The translations under genes were made by a program, and so were the position numbers. The notes beneath the pieces were generated by a model. That model saw nothing but the letters and a program-made list of their open reading frames with translations, was not told the DNA's origin and made no database searches. This document shows, piece after piece, positions 7,628-15,381 of a stretch of 64,000 nt of DNA; within the stretch, counting starts at the first letter, position 1, and the number at the start of each line of letters is the position of its first letter. Origin of the DNA: Paenibacillus alkalitolerans (GTDB taxonomy: Bacteria; Bacillota; Bacilli; Paenibacillales; YIM-B00363); assembly GCF_016482785.1 (NCBI RefSeq), contig NZ_JAEMXM010000017.1, positions 51,812-115,811 of the forward strand. The letters run 5' to 3'.

Positions 7628-8761
7628 TTACTCGTTGATCAAATCTCCGGTATTGCGGATCAACGTTTCTACCTCGATATCCGCCTCCAGACGCGGGTAG
7701 TACTCGCTTCGCCATTTTTTCATCTCTTCAAGCGTAAGAATCCTTCTAAAATGCTGTCCGATATGAAATAAATCGGCTTTGTGTTTCTGAGTGCGCTTCA
7801 ACATCTTCCTGAACCGGCGTTCCATCTCTTCGTCTAATTGTTGACGAATTTCGCCGGGGGACGGTTTCCCTTTCGTCTCCTCGATGCTGATATATAGCGT
7901 TAATTTGGAGCGAAGCTTTGGTACGCCTCTCTCAATGAAAACTCTATTTTGCACCTCGGCATTGGTAACCTGAACGCTTGCTTTTTCCAGTACTTGAATG
8001 ACCGCTCCTTGAAACTTGTTATTGAATATATTCACAAGAAGCGTCTCTCCCGAATCGAGCCGGTCGACCATCTTGCCGCCTGCGATCGTCGCCGAACCTC
8101 TCGATTCCAGCATTTCGTCATCCCCGATCCTTACGATCGCGACCATGTAGTCTTGGCTGGAAGAATGAATGGCGCGGTAAGCTTCCCAAAGACGCGTATT
8201 GGAAATATTCGGGGTCCATCCGGCGGTTTCGCTGAAAAAGTTGTAAAAGGTCGTACCGTCCTGCTCCACGCGTTCCCTTGTCGATTTCAACAGCTTCACG
8301 ATATCCGATTCGGTCACGGCGATAAACGATTTCGGGGCGATTTGCCGGGAGCGGATGACATATTCAAGTTCTTCGTTGATCCCCTTTTTGATCAAATCTA
8401 TATGGAATATGACCAGCTTCAAATGCAGCAAGTCCAGATGGTTTTCCACATTCATCTGCACCTGTTGTATAGCTTCGCTCACTGTATCTCCTTCCGCGGA
8501 CACCGTCCTGACGGTGTACTGCTGCCGCCCGGGCAAAGGGATTTGTAAAGCGACTCTAAAATCCTTCTCATCTCCCGGGGCAATCGCCATCACAAGGGGA
8601 AGAGCCCGATGGTTGATATCTTTTATATCCCCGCAGCCGGTAGCCGCAATAATTAAGGCAACTAGAACGACATTTAAGCGCCGGAAGTAGGCAACCGGAG
8701 GTTGTCCGTGAAGAGGGCGTCTCGCACATCGGAGGCTTCGCAATATTTGCAGCAGGCTCAT
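7628..8761 (-). CDS. gerC: Spore germination receptor lipoprotein, Ger(x)C family
   Basis: 377-residue C subunit of a GerA-type nutrient receptor, anchored as a lipoprotein in the spore inner membrane. The lipobox LIIAATGC is followed by GDIKDINHRALPLVMAIAP, typical of Ger(x)C N-termini. The ATG overlaps the gerB stop (ATGA), which supports the annotated start. However, the signal peptide then begins only about 28 residues in (RRLNVVLVALIIAATGC), and the extra N-terminal stretch is encoded across a repeat-family hairpin at 8692-8704. The extension therefore looks like a later insertion. Last gene of gerA-gerB-gerC. Confidence 0.92.
   Translation of the reverse strand: MSLLQILRSLRCARRPLHGQPPVAYFRRLNVVLVALIIAATGCGDIKDINHRALPLVMAIAPGDEKDFRVALQIPLPGRQQYTVRTVSAEGDTVSEAIQQVQMNVENHLDLLHLKLVIFHIDLIKKGINEELEYVIRSRQIAPKSFIAVTESDIVKLLKSTRERVEQDGTTFYNFFSETAGWTPNISNTRLWEAYRAIHSSSQDYMVAIVRIGDDEMLESRGSATIAGGKMVDRLDSGETLLVNIFNNKFQGAVIQVLEKASVQVTNAEVQNRVFIERGVPKLRSKLTLYISIEETKGKPSPGEIRQQLDEEMERRFRKMLKRTQKHKADLFHIGQHFRRILTLEEMKKWRSEYYPRLEADIEVETLIRNTGDLINE
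8688..8738 (+). repeat. SD/hairpin repeat family copy inside the gerC 5' end
   Basis: TAGGCAACC-GGA-GGTTGTCCGTG (stem 8692-8696 with 8700-8704) matches the family core GGCAACCGAAGGTTGTCCGCG. Here the unit runs opposite to gerC and is read through as coding sequence for the N-terminal extension (LHGQPPVAYF). Confidence 0.6.
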
Positions 8762-9822
8762 GTTTTTCTATCCTTTCTTAGCGTCCCGATGATAAACACC
8801 CCTAATGGAACCGCAGTCATGCAGTACAGCCGCAGCGGTTGCGTCCAATCGATCAGCAGCTCCAAATCGTACCAAGTTTTTGTGAAGCGCGTTCCGACGA
8901 AAAGAAAAGCCGAAGTCAAAATTATCATCATCCGTTTCGGGAGCCGTGGCGCCAATTTATCGGAGATATGTCCGACGGACCAAATCATGATAGATATATA
9001 CAAAAACACGAAGATCATCGTGCAGACGGAATATATCATTGTGATCCTGTCGAATATAAGCCAAGGCACCTCGACGGAATCCATCGCTGCGATAACCGGA
9101 AAACGGAGCGTCGCGGCCGACTCGGATCCGTAGATTAAGACCGGCATATATACCGAATACAACAAAATAACGACGAAAACGCCCCACGCGCCGGCGATCC
9201 AGCGGATCCGGACGGGAGTTACCGCCGGAACGAAGCACAGGAACAAAAATCCCGCGTACAAAGTGAACGTCCGGTAATACTGGCGTTTGAACACAAATGA
9301 GAAAGAGCCGTCCCACAGCGGAAACAAATTGTTTACGTCGAACAGCTTCGCCGCCGTAAGCAGCGAAAAACAAACGAAGGGGATGCAAAAAGCCGCAATA
9401 ATCAAGCTCGCGCGGAATATGGTTCGCAGACCGCACAAAGCCCCATATAACGCGATAATGATGAATAACAGAGTAATGAGCCATACGGGCGTTAGAGGCA
9501 AGAAAGTTATCGAAACCAATTCGGAATGGCCTCGGACCATAATGACGGCGCAAGAGAAAAACTGCATCGCCAAAGGAACAAACAAAACAAAGCTCCAAAT
9601 CTTGCCCGTCGGGTTCACTATATCGATTGCGTCATGTTCCGGAAATTTGCGAAGTCCGCAAATAAGAAGAAGGAGGAAAGCGAGTTGGATCAGCGCATTG
9701 ATCGCCAAAGGCTGCCAGAATGCTCTGTCCGTGCCGTTCAACAAGTATTCCGGAAACAAAAAGAACGACATGCTGAGATGGATATAGATGAACGTAACAG
9801 CCAGCGAAAGAGGCTTATTCAT
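8758..9822 (-). CDS. gerB: Spore germination receptor permease subunit GerB
   Basis: 354-residue integral membrane protein of the GerB/amino-acid-permease-like family, with about ten hydrophobic segments (for example SLAVTFIYIHLSMSFFLFPE at the N-terminus and IDWTQPLRLYCMTAVPLGVF near the end). It is the membrane subunit of a nutrient germinant receptor. It overlaps gerA by eight bases and gerC by four. The ligand cannot be predicted. Length is slightly below the usual ~365 residues. Confidence 0.92.
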   Translation of the reverse strand: MNKPLSLAVTFIYIHLSMSFFLFPEYLLNGTDRAFWQPLAINALIQLAFLLLLICGLRKFPEHDAIDIVNPTGKIWSFVLFVPLAMQFFSCAVIMVRGHSELVSITFLPLTPVWLITLLFIIIALYGALCGLRTIFRASLIIAAFCIPFVCFSLLTAAKLFDVNNLFPLWDGSFSFVFKRQYYRTFTLYAGFLFLCFVPAVTPVRIRWIAGAWGVFVVILLYSVYMPVLIYGSESAATLRFPVIAAMDSVEVPWLIFDRITMIYSVCTMIFVFLYISIMIWSVGHISDKLAPRLPKRMMIILTSAFLFVGTRFTKTWYDLELLIDWTQPLRLYCMTAVPLGVFIIGTLRKDRKT

Positions 9823-11143
9823 GTCTTGCGCCTCCCTCTGTCCAAGGTTCGGTATAGGGCTGCCCGACCGATGTTATGTGAGAAATGAAAATCGCGACAA
9901 CGAGCAGCCCCGCAATAACGCCGAGAATACCGTAAAGGGCAGCCATCGCAAGAATAAAATATTTCGCCAAACGGACGAAGAAGGAAGCATGGATGGTGAT
10001 TAGCGCAAAGCTGGCAATCGTGGTGGCGGCCAAGACGATGATCAACAAATTGCTGATCAGCTCAGCTTGAACTACCGCTTCGCCTAGTATAATCCCGCCG
10101 ACCATTGTTATCGTCGTTCCTATATTGGACGGGAGCCGCTGTATCGCTTCCACGACCATTTCAATAATGATAAAGATCAAAATAACTTCGAATAGTGCGG
10201 GGTACGGAATACCGACCCTGCTCTGGGCGACGGATAGTGCCAATTGGATTTTTAACACATCCGGATTTACCGAGACGAGCGCCACATACAATCCCGGGAG
10301 TATTAGTGCGGTAATGAAAGAAATGACACGGACGACACGTATGAAATACATGATCACATGCGGAAATTGCCGGTCGGCCGCAGAGCAAAACATGTCGTAC
10401 CAAACCTTCGGGAACACGAACGCGTACGGAAAGCCGTCAACGAACAGAATGATTCGCCCTCTCTTCAAGAAGTTAACGGCTTGAATCGGCAGCTCCGTCG
10501 ATAAATATGTAGGAATCGGGTTCCACCAACGGTGCCCCATAATTTGCGCTAAATTTTGGAGGTTGTCCAGTTCAATATGTTCATTCAATTGGAGCTGAGC
10601 GCCGAGATATTCCAACGTATGCTTATCCAGCTGGTCTTCCAGATAAAACATCGAGATTTCGCGTCTATGGTGTTTTCCGACCGTGAACCTCAGATGGATG
10701 AGCTTGTCGGTCTTTAATTTGTCACGCAGCATGCCGCCGTTCGTATGAATATCCTCTTGGAACGCATCGTGCGGCCCCATAAGTACGGTTTCTTGCTGCG
10801 GTTCCGACACGGAGCGATGGAGACTTGCGGGTACCGGTTCGAGCATAATTCTGAAACTGCCGTCCGTGCTGAAAGCGATCAGCTTTCCATTCGTAACGGC
10901 TTTCTCGACATCGTGCGCGCTGAGCCCGGTTTTTCCCCCGATGCGTGCCGCCAGGTCTTCCAGCGTAGAAGGAACCGGCGCGCCTTGTGCCATACTCTGA
11001 AGCTGGAATAAGGTTTTCGAGAAGTCCATAAGCGTATCGAAACCGCAAAGCGACAGCTGCATTCCGCCGAGATGCACTTGTTTGATGAAGAAATCGCTGT
11101 TCTTGCTTTGAAGTTCGACCAATCTGGTCATTAAGTCATCCAT
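9815..11143 (-). CDS. gerA: Spore germination receptor subunit GerA
   Basis: 442-residue A subunit with a soluble N-terminal part and about five C-terminal membrane helices. Family signatures include VNFLKRGRIILFVDGFPYAF, VISFITALILPGLYVAL and FEVILIFIIIEMVVEAIQRLP (quoted only in part). I chose ATG 11143 (MDDLMTRL), preceded by CAGGTGAAGCG; a GTG at 11173 in frame would add ten residues. The protein is shorter than many GerA proteins (~480 residues) because the N-terminal region is short. First gene of the ger operon. Confidence 0.9.
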   Translation of the reverse strand: MDDLMTRLVELQSKNSDFFIKQVHLGGMQLSLCGFDTLMDFSKTLFQLQSMAQGAPVPSTLEDLAARIGGKTGLSAHDVEKAVTNGKLIAFSTDGSFRIMLEPVPASLHRSVSEPQQETVLMGPHDAFQEDIHTNGGMLRDKLKTDKLIHLRFTVGKHHRREISMFYLEDQLDKHTLEYLGAQLQLNEHIELDNLQNLAQIMGHRWWNPIPTYLSTELPIQAVNFLKRGRIILFVDGFPYAFVFPKVWYDMFCSAADRQFPHVIMYFIRVVRVISFITALILPGLYVALVSVNPDVLKIQLALSVAQSRVGIPYPALFEVILIFIIIEMVVEAIQRLPSNIGTTITMVGGIILGEAVVQAELISNLLIIVLAATTIASFALITIHASFFVRLAKYFILAMAALYGILGVIAGLLVVAIFISHITSVGQPYTEPWTEGGARHE

Positions 11144-11216
11144 TGTCCGCTTCACCTGACCATAATATGGCACAACGGCGCAACCATTATTCCAACGGGT
11201 AAAGTGCGGAAAACAA

Positions 11217-11250
11217 AGGGCTCCGGCCTCAAGCGGCCGGAGCCTTTCAT
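11217..11250 (-). terminator. Terminator of the FAD oxidoreductase gene
   Basis: GGCTCCGGCC / GGCCGGAGCC (11219-11228 with 11235-11244), a perfect 10-bp stem. On the minus strand it is followed by CTTTGTTTTCC. It lies between the oxidoreductase stop and gerA. Confidence 0.8.
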
Positions 11251-11259
11251 CTCTGCGGA

Positions 11260-12834
11260 TTAGGAAAGCAAGCCGTCAGGCCAGTGGGTTTCTATTCCTT
11301 GCCGCCGAATCAGTTCGAGGAAAGCTCCGAGATGTTCCTTGTTTTCTCGAACCTGGTGCGGCGTGACGCGGTTTAGTACGGAATATGCGGCTAAGTAACC
11401 GGCGGATTCGCCGATATTCCATTCCGTCGGATGCAATCGGTAGCATCCGTTCGTAATTTGTGTCGTTCCGATATTTTTGCATGCCGGCAGCATATTTTTC
11501 ATTCGAACCGGCAGCAGCGCGCCCAACGGGATTTCAAAAGGCAAACTTGGAATGAAGAAGCCGCGGTTCGATTTAGTCGTTGTATGAAGATCCAAGTGAT
11601 AGCTTCCTACGCCGACGCTGTCTTCGTAACGGCGAATGCCTTGTTTGCCACGAACGTCCAAGCTGACGTCATTCTCCGTAATCGTATACACCGCTTTAAT
11701 GCGGCGAGATTCGCGTATGTAAGGATGTTTGGCGAGACCGTCTTCCGTACCCAGCACGTCTTTGCGCAGTCTGATGCCGGGATAACCTCTTCCTCCGCCG
11801 GGGCGCGGCGCCTCGGTCTGCAGCCAATAAAGAAGAGACAGGCTCAATTGGCGTGCGCCCTTCAAGTGCTTTTCCCTTTCTTCCTCCGGAACCTCGTAAA
11901 TAGGACCCAGAAAGTAATCGTTCAGGCTCCAGTTTATCAATGTAATATCGCTTTCGAACAAGCCGTTCGCAAACAAGGAGCGATCGATAATTCTCCGGTA
12001 TGTCCAATAGGGCATCGGGTTGCTACCGTCAGGCAAGAAAGTGATTTCTTTGACTTTGGCCGGATCGTTGAGGTCGCCCGTCTTCCAACCGAACAAAGGA
12101 AATCGCGAGAAACCCGGAACGAACCCGCGCCAAAAATCATACTGCTCCGGTTTCTCGATCGTGAAGTCAGCGCCTTCAACGTAATCGACCGCAAACACAA
12201 AGGTAAAGGATTGAATATCCAACGGGTCCGCCGTTTCGAGCGCATGAGCTTCTCCCGTTTCGCTCTTGGCCTCGCGTCCCGTCACATATTCCACGCCCGC
12301 TAACGGGAGCAGGTCTCCGCACTCCGTCGCATCCAAGTAATAGAAGGCGTTTAACGATCTTAGCTGACCGCTGGAAACGTGCTTAACCGTTACGGATACG
12401 ATATAGTCCCGGTCGGTTTCCGCCGACACGACACGGCAGCCGTAATAGACCGTTATTCGTCCGCTGCTGACGTAAGGAGCCAGCATATCTTCAATGATGC
12501 GAAGCGCGACTTTCGGTTCGTGGCAAAGTCGGCTCACCCAACCGTTCCCCGGATTTAACCGCTCGTTCCTCAGCGCATCTTCTGTCATGGGATAGTTGTC
12601 TTTATAATATTGGCGAACCCGGTTGCGGAATTCCCGATACGTTTGCGTGCATCCGAAGCTTTCGATCCACCGGTGTTCATCCGGCGGGACCGCCTGGCTC
12701 GTCAGCTGCCCGCCAAGCCAATCCGTTTCCTCCGTCATAACGACTGTAAGGCCTAGTTTCGCCGCCGCCAACGAAGCCATGCATCCTCCCAAACCGCCGC
12801 CCAGCACTATTATGTCAGCTGTTTTCTCTCCCAT
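11260..12834 (-). CDS. FAD-dependent oxidoreductase (FAD_oxidored family)
   Basis: 524-residue flavoprotein. The N-terminal Rossmann motif DIIVLGGGLGGCMASLAAA (residues ~7-25) and MTEETDWLGGQLTSQ mark the FAD_oxidored (PF12831-type) family. A C-terminal FAD contact is NIGTTQITNGCYRLHPTEW. The start is ATG 12834 with GGAGAGGCG upstream; an earlier ATG at 12894 would lie in the promoter region. Proteins of this family are often found with sugar-degrading genes, but here it is a single-gene unit and its substrate is unknown. Confidence 0.85.
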   Translation of the reverse strand: MGEKTADIIVLGGGLGGCMASLAAAKLGLTVVMTEETDWLGGQLTSQAVPPDEHRWIESFGCTQTYREFRNRVRQYYKDNYPMTEDALRNERLNPGNGWVSRLCHEPKVALRIIEDMLAPYVSSGRITVYYGCRVVSAETDRDYIVSVTVKHVSSGQLRSLNAFYYLDATECGDLLPLAGVEYVTGREAKSETGEAHALETADPLDIQSFTFVFAVDYVEGADFTIEKPEQYDFWRGFVPGFSRFPLFGWKTGDLNDPAKVKEITFLPDGSNPMPYWTYRRIIDRSLFANGLFESDITLINWSLNDYFLGPIYEVPEEEREKHLKGARQLSLSLLYWLQTEAPRPGGGRGYPGIRLRKDVLGTEDGLAKHPYIRESRRIKAVYTITENDVSLDVRGKQGIRRYEDSVGVGSYHLDLHTTTKSNRGFFIPSLPFEIPLGALLPVRMKNMLPACKNIGTTQITNGCYRLHPTEWNIGESAGYLAAYSVLNRVTPHQVRENKEHLGAFLELIRRQGIETHWPDGLLS

Positions 12835-12882
12835 GTTCACTCGCCTCTCCCGTTGGATTTCTGATTTTATCGTAACACGAGT

Positions 12883-12897
12883 TGGATGAGTCATCCA
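12883..12897. promoter_or_regulatory. Perfect palindrome upstream of the FAD oxidoreductase
   Basis: TGGATGA-G-TCATCCA, seven-base arms around one base, about 50 bp before the start codon. It has the form of an operator for a dimeric repressor. No regulator gene is adjacent. Confidence 0.4.
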
Positions 12898-12954
12898 TTT
12901 TTATTTTCCATTTTAGAGGAATTTGCCGAAAAATTGTGATGCCGCTTTTGGGTG

Positions 12955-12983
12955 TTGCTAACCGGAGAAAACTATGCTATAGT
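12955..12983 (+). promoter_or_regulatory. Sigma-A-type promoter of the first csp gene
   Basis: TTGCTA (12955-12960), 17-bp spacer, TATAGT (12978-12983). It predicts a ~140-base 5' untranslated leader, the usual length for cold-shock genes. Confidence 0.7.
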
Positions 12984-13004
12984 TTAAATATCGTAATTGA
13001 GACC

Positions 13005-13104
13005 TGACTTTCGCAATTCACATATTGTAAAGGGTTATCATTTTCTGCGATGGTACCTTTTCCAATATGTGAATTTTTTGTTTCATTTGAAATCAAGAAA
13101 GTCA
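13005..13104 (+). promoter_or_regulatory. Structured cold-shock leader with terminator-like hairpin
   Basis: Inner stem: AATTCACATATTG (13015-13027) pairs perfectly with CAATATGTGAATT (13063-13075), followed by a T run. Outer stem: TGACTTTC (13005-13012) pairs with GAAAGTCA (13097-13104). The nested structure ends just before the csp ribosome binding site (GGAGG, 13121-13125). It could act as a cold-responsive mRNA structure or as an attenuator. Confidence 0.65.
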
Positions 13105-13132
13105 TGTAAATTTTATTTTTGGAGGAATTTCC

Positions 13133-13333
13133 ATGCAAACAGGAACAGTGAAATGGTTTAACGCGGAGAAGGGCTTCGGCTTTATCGAAGTGGAAGGCGG
13201 CAACGACGTATTCGTACACTTCAGTGCGATCACGGGCGACGGCTACAAATCGCTGGACGAAGGCCAACGCGTTGAATTCAACGTAGTTCAAGGCAATCGC
13301 GGTCCGCAAGCCGAGAATGTCGTAAAACTGTAA
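13133..13333 (+). CDS. csp: Cold-shock protein (CspA/CspB family)
   Basis: 66-residue single cold-shock domain, an RNA/ssDNA chaperone. Both nucleic-acid-binding motifs are present: KGFGFIEV (RNP1-type, ~residues 14-21) and DVFVHFSAI (RNP2-type, ~residues 26-34), plus [10 protein letters not shown] at the end. Start ATG follows GGAGGAATTTCC. Its own terminator follows, and a YdjO-type gene comes next; the same pair recurs at 24276-24744. Confidence 0.96.
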   Translation: MQTGTVKWFNAEKGFGFIEVEGGNDVFVHFSAITGDGYKSLDEGQRVEFNVVQGNRGPQAENVVKL

Positions 13334-13347
13334 GAATGTGCCGAATA

Positions 13348-13385
13348 AAGGCTGCCCTTAACATGAAGTTAGGGGCAGCCTTTTT
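13348..13385 (+). terminator. Terminator after csp
   Basis: GGCTGCCC (13350-13357) pairs with GGGCAGCC (13373-13380), followed by TTTTT. Confidence 0.85.
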
Positions 13386-13413
13386 CATAAAATTCCATTG
13401 AGGAGGCTGGTCC

Positions 13414-13650
13414 ATGTATTATTCACGGAAGAGGGCGTTGGAGGATATTCCGAACGAAATGACCTCCATTTGGTCGTGTACGAAGGAAGATTGCAACGGT
13501 TGGATGAGAGACGATTTTTCGTTTGAAGCCATGCCGTGTTGTCCGCAGTGCAAGTCTCCGATGATCAACAGCGTGAAGAGTCTCCCGATTCTCATCAATT
13601 CAAATCAAGACTTAAAACATTTGAAGAAGACCGTCCCAGTCAATGAATAG
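13414..13650 (+). CDS. ydjO: YdjO-family cold-inducible zinc-ribbon-like protein
   Basis: 78-residue protein of the YdjO type, known in Bacillus as cold-inducible. Four cysteine positions form a zinc-ribbon-like pattern: WSCTKEDCNGWM (C-x5-C) and CCPQCKSPM. The ribosome binding site TTGAGGAGG precedes ATG 13414. It lies 80 bp after csp, behind the csp terminator, so it may be expressed by read-through or from its own signal. The paralogue at 24544 has the same conserved core (CNGWMRD, CPxC). Confidence 0.85.
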   Translation: MYYSRKRALEDIPNEMTSIWSCTKEDCNGWMRDDFSFEAMPCCPQCKSPMINSVKSLPILINSNQDLKHLKKTVPVNE

Positions 13651-13728
13651 ATAGATGGTTTTGCATAATAATAAAAAAACGAAAAGCGGGTACGCTTTAT
13701 GGGGAGTAATGTTTAAGGAGATTTGGTT

Positions 13729-14640
13729 ATGCCTCAAGAGAATTACAAACTGAACGTATTTGATCCGCAACTGGAACCGTATTTGACTGAATTGTATAAG
13801 CAGCATCGCGAGCGCGCGGCGGGAATCGACTGGAGCTATCATGAGTATATCCCTTGGGAGTTAGGCCGTTGTTTTAAGAAACAACCTTGGTCGGTCGAAC
13901 AAAGGAAGCTTCCGCAGGCGATCTATACCGCAGTGGAAACTTCTTTATTGACCGAAGTGAACTTGCCGTTCTTTTATCATCATTTGGCGGTGACGTTCAA
14001 AGGCTCGCTGCAGGTGCTCCAAGATTTCGTCCATACTTGGGTGTCCGAAGAAGATCAACATTCGTCGTTAATTGAAACTTATTTAATCGTCACCCGCAAC
14101 GCCGACCCGCACGAGCTTCACCGGCTGCGTAAACAAGTGGTCGAAGCGGGTTTTATGCCTGATTTTGATACGGCTATGGAGACGATGGTCTATACGTCCA
14201 TTCAAGAACTGGCCACCATGGTGTTCTATAACAATGTAGCGAAAGCGGCTGGAGACCATGATCCCCAACTGGCCAAACTTCTTAGGAGACTGTCCAAAGA
14301 CGAGGCGCTGCATTTTGCTTTTTACCGGGATGCCGTCAAGGGTTACCTTGGAGTGGACCATAATTTTGTTTATTACATTCATAAGGCGATGACAAGCTTT
14401 GCAATGCCGGGCAAGGAAATGCCTTCCTTCAAAGACCGCATGGATATCATCGCGAAAGAAGCCAATTATGGGCCGGTCGCATATTTTAACCAAGTTTTCG
14501 ATGTCTTGATGCAGACTTGGGCCATTGATAAATTGCAACCCAGCAGAACCGAAGCGGAACGGGCGAAACAAGATTTGTTGGAATATCATCTGAAATTAAA
14601 GCGTATTTCCGAGAGGCTTGCAGCCAAGGGAGTACATTAG
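13729..14640 (+). CDS. Soluble acyl-ACP desaturase-like di-iron protein
   Basis: 303-residue ferritin-like di-iron protein of the fatty acid desaturase type 2 (stearoyl-ACP desaturase) family. Iron ligands are visible as two E/D-E-x2-H motifs, EEDQHSSL (~residue 108) and DEALHFAFY (~residue 192), plus acidic residues in ETSLLTEVNLP and SIQELATMV. It introduces double bonds in acyl chains; in the cold this keeps membranes fluid, fitting its place right after csp-ydjO. Start ATG 13729 follows AAGGAG; an ATG six bases earlier is too close to it. Substrate position and acyl carrier are unknown. Confidence 0.8.
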   Translation: MPQENYKLNVFDPQLEPYLTELYKQHRERAAGIDWSYHEYIPWELGRCFKKQPWSVEQRKLPQAIYTAVETSLLTEVNLPFFYHHLAVTFKGSLQVLQDFVHTWVSEEDQHSSLIETYLIVTRNADPHELHRLRKQVVEAGFMPDFDTAMETMVYTSIQELATMVFYNNVAKAAGDHDPQLAKLLRRLSKDEALHFAFYRDAVKGYLGVDHNFVYYIHKAMTSFAMPGKEMPSFKDRMDIIAKEANYGPVAYFNQVFDVLMQTWAIDKLQPSRTEAERAKQDLLEYHLKLKRISERLAAKGVH

Positions 14641-14646
14641 ACATAA

Positions 14647-14684
14647 GGGCATTGACCGTAACGAGGTCGGCGCCTTTTTTTGTT
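14647..14684 (+). terminator. Terminator after the desaturase
   Basis: GGCATTGACC and GGTCGGCGCC form an interrupted stem around GTAACGA, followed by TTTTTTT. Confidence 0.7.
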
Positions 14685-14692
14685 TTTCGGAA

Positions 14693-14992
14693 CTATTTCA
14701 CTCCGGGCATTGCTTGAAAAACCGATGAATCGGGTGATTGAGGTCTCGTTGCTTGCTCAACCGACTCCAGTATCTTAAAGGCCTCTTCATTAGTAAGTCC
14801 GCACATATCTTCAGACGGCCGCAAGCTGCCGCACACTGCGGGACGTTCGGGCTTTCCGAAAAGCCGGCATTTGTTACCGGGCGTCAGCTGGATACAGCGA
14901 ACGCCCGCCGGCTTGCCTTGCGGCATGCCGGGAATCGGAGAAGATATGGAGACGGCAATGCAGCAAGCGGCGCAACCTATTCTGCAATCCAT
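14693..14992 (-). CDS. YkgJ-type cysteine-cluster protein
   Basis: 99-residue protein starting MDCRIGCAACC. The Cys pattern (C-x3-C-x2-CC, then VRCIQL, KCRLFG, VCGSL, DMCGL) matches the YkgJ/UPF0153 family of putative zinc- or iron-chelating proteins. The long open frame upstream of 14992 is rejected because AGGAGGGATCGT gives an ideal ribosome binding site for this ATG. Function in the cell is not known for the family. It is divergent from the RNA-repair operon. Confidence 0.75.
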   Translation of the reverse strand: MDCRIGCAACCIAVSISSPIPGMPQGKPAGVRCIQLTPGNKCRLFGKPERPAVCGSLRPSEDMCGLTNEEAFKILESVEQATRPQSPDSSVFQAMPGVK

Positions 14993-15101
14993 ACGATCCC
15001 TCCTTAATATCCTCTCATTATAACGCCGTTCAACATATATCGCACAAAGTTGTCCATATTCCGGAAAGATGGCAGGTATTCGGCAGACAACAACTTTCCA
15101 A

Positions 15102-15130
15102 TTGACGAAACAATGGTTAGCGCTTATCAT
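15102..15130 (+). promoter_or_regulatory. Sigma-A promoter of the leader ORF / RNA-repair operon
   Basis: TTGACG (15102-15107), exactly 17 bp, TATCAT (15125-15130). Transcription would begin near 15137, just before the AAGGAGG at 15150-15156. Confidence 0.7.
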
Positions 15131-15166
15131 TTCAATAATATATGTTATTAAGGAGGTCCGGCGAGG

Positions 15167-15304
15167 ATGTTGAATATTCGATCCTTTTTGAATAAATCGA
15201 ATGAAGATAAGTGCCATTTACATACATGTATCCAACCCAATCTCATCGACCTTCCGGTTTGTGCTGTAGCGATACTTGACCGCATGCGAGTCAGTATTGA
15301 GTAA
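15167..15304 (+). CDS. 45-codon ORF, possible leader peptide of the RNA-repair operon
   Basis: ATG 15167 follows AAGGAGG by ten bases and has a good promoter upstream. The predicted peptide begins MLNIRSFLNKSNEDKCHL, continues through HTCIQPNLIDLP, and ends RMRVSIE. It has no obvious signal or membrane segment and is not a family I recognise. Its stop lies 18 bases before a strong intrinsic terminator, and the RNA-repair genes follow immediately after that terminator with no room for a separate promoter. It may be a regulatory leader peptide, or an independent small protein gene. Coding status is supported by the expression signals, not by homology. Confidence 0.5.
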   Translation: MLNIRSFLNKSNEDKCHLHTCIQPNLIDLPVCAVAILDRMRVSIE

Positions 15305-15322
15305 CGCTTAACATACTTACAC

Positions 15323-15354
15323 GGCCATGGACGTTTGAGTCCATGGCCTTTTTT
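15323..15354 (+). terminator. Strong intrinsic terminator between the 45-codon ORF and rlaP (possible attenuator)
   Basis: GGCCATGGAC (15323-15332), loop GTTTGA, GTCCATGGCC (15339-15348), then TTTTTT. A perfect 10-bp GC-rich stem with U tract. It sits only ~30 bases before the rlaP start. Confidence 0.88.
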
Positions 15355-15381
15355 CTTGTTACAGTAAAGGAGCTGAAACCG

